From Cytobacillus sp. IB215665 (lineage in GTDB: Bacteria; Bacillota; Bacilli; Bacillales; SM2101), in contig NZ_JAXBME010000002.1 of the NCBI RefSeq assembly GCF_033963835.1, positions 417,908 to 481,907 of the forward strand: a stretch of DNA of 64,000 bases, read 5' to 3'. Both the position numbers and the translations under genes were made by a program. The notes under the pieces are model-generated. The model ran no database searches, was not told the origin of the DNA, and saw only the letters and a list, made by a program, of their open reading frames with translations. This document shows, one piece after another, positions 63,926-64,000 of the stretch (the stretch's first letter is position 1; the number at the start of each line of letters is the position of its first letter).

Positions 63926-64000
63926 TTTTTGTGTTGTAAGAGGCTGGGACAAAACCCACCTCTGAAATGAAAAAGCCGTTGAAATTTTACTCGTTGTAAA
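63926..64000. other. Window end, possible repeat start
   Basis: GAGGCTGGGACAAAACC at about 63941 is a phrase I recall from repeated intergenic or IS-linked sequences in Firmicutes. The element itself, if any, lies beyond the window. Confidence 0.3.

Noticed and set aside
1..64000. CRISPR arrays, rRNA or tRNA genes, phage modules and complete insertion sequences
   Set aside because: I looked for evenly spaced direct repeats, cloverleaf patterns with GGTTCRA-type arms, transposases and integrases and found none. The only exact tandem repeat is the 2 x 124-bp unit, too long and too few for CRISPR.
63941..64000. IS element at the right edge
   Set aside because: Only a short phrase recalled from IS-linked sequences is visible; no terminal repeat or transposase is in the window.

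Overview
The window looks like chromosome of a low-GC, endospore-forming, motile member of the Bacillaceae. It has AT-rich intergenic DNA, strong AGGAGG-type ribosome binding sites, many TTG/GTG starts, T-box leaders and TnrA-, LexA- and cre-like operators. The backbone gene order closely follows, from memory, the Bacillus subtilis yqj-yqk region: yqjA, yqjC, yqjD, yqjE, dinB (yqjH), gndA (yqjI), yqjL, zwf, rnz (yqjK), proI (yqjO), yqjP, yqjQ, uvrX (yqjW), yqjX, yqkB, yqkD, yqkE, yqkA-like, yqkF, nudF. Species cannot be named from this sequence alone.

Layout. 1-5.4 kb: a lipoprotein fragment, a secreted ceramidase-like enzyme, a nitroreductase with an MhqR-like operator, YqjA, an L,D-transpeptidase and a 31-residue Prli42-like stressosome anchor. 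5.9-13.2 kb: methylmalonyl-CoA epimerase and carboxyltransferase, an M20 peptidase, an orphan CheW, DNA polymerase IV and 6-phosphogluconate dehydrogenase. 13.3-18.7 kb: YqjL hydrolase, CoA-disulfide reductase, ribose-5-phosphate isomerase A, a cyclase-family hydrolase and glucose-6-phosphate dehydrogenase, so most of the oxidative pentose phosphate pathway is clustered. 19.1-26.1 kb: ribonuclease Z, proI behind a proline T-box, a metallo-beta-lactamase protein, glutaminyl-tRNA synthetase behind its own T-box (readable specifier CAA) and a short-chain dehydrogenase.

26.2-43.6 kb is an accessory island between yqjQ and uvrX. It holds an orphan spore-appendage (Ena, DUF3992) subunit and a pseudaminic acid/flagellin glycosylation cluster (sugar epimerase, glycosyltransferase, ManC-like, ATP-grasp, SpsF-like, PseG, PseI, PseB, PseC, a 98-aa unknown, Maf). 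A C45-like acyltransferase and a TetR-regulated MFS exporter follow. The ATP-grasp gene seems to use an AUA start codon.

43.9-55.1 kb returns to the backbone: SOS-controlled uvrX, a YolD-like protein, small Fe-S and HesB-like proteins, HMG-CoA lyase, GrpB, an aldo/keto reductase, then a pncA-nudF-endoQ operon for NAD salvage, nucleotide sanitation and DNA repair. 55.8-62.6 kb is an assimilatory nitrate operon (narK-like, nirB, nirD, nasC). It sits behind three perfect TnrA/GlnR boxes, one of them about 52 bp upstream of the predicted transcription start. A TrpD2/YbiB-like gene ends the window. Copies of a dispersed intergenic repeat family lie at 5.6, 8.1, 45.2-45.6 (with an exact 124-bp tandem duplication) and 57.5 kb.
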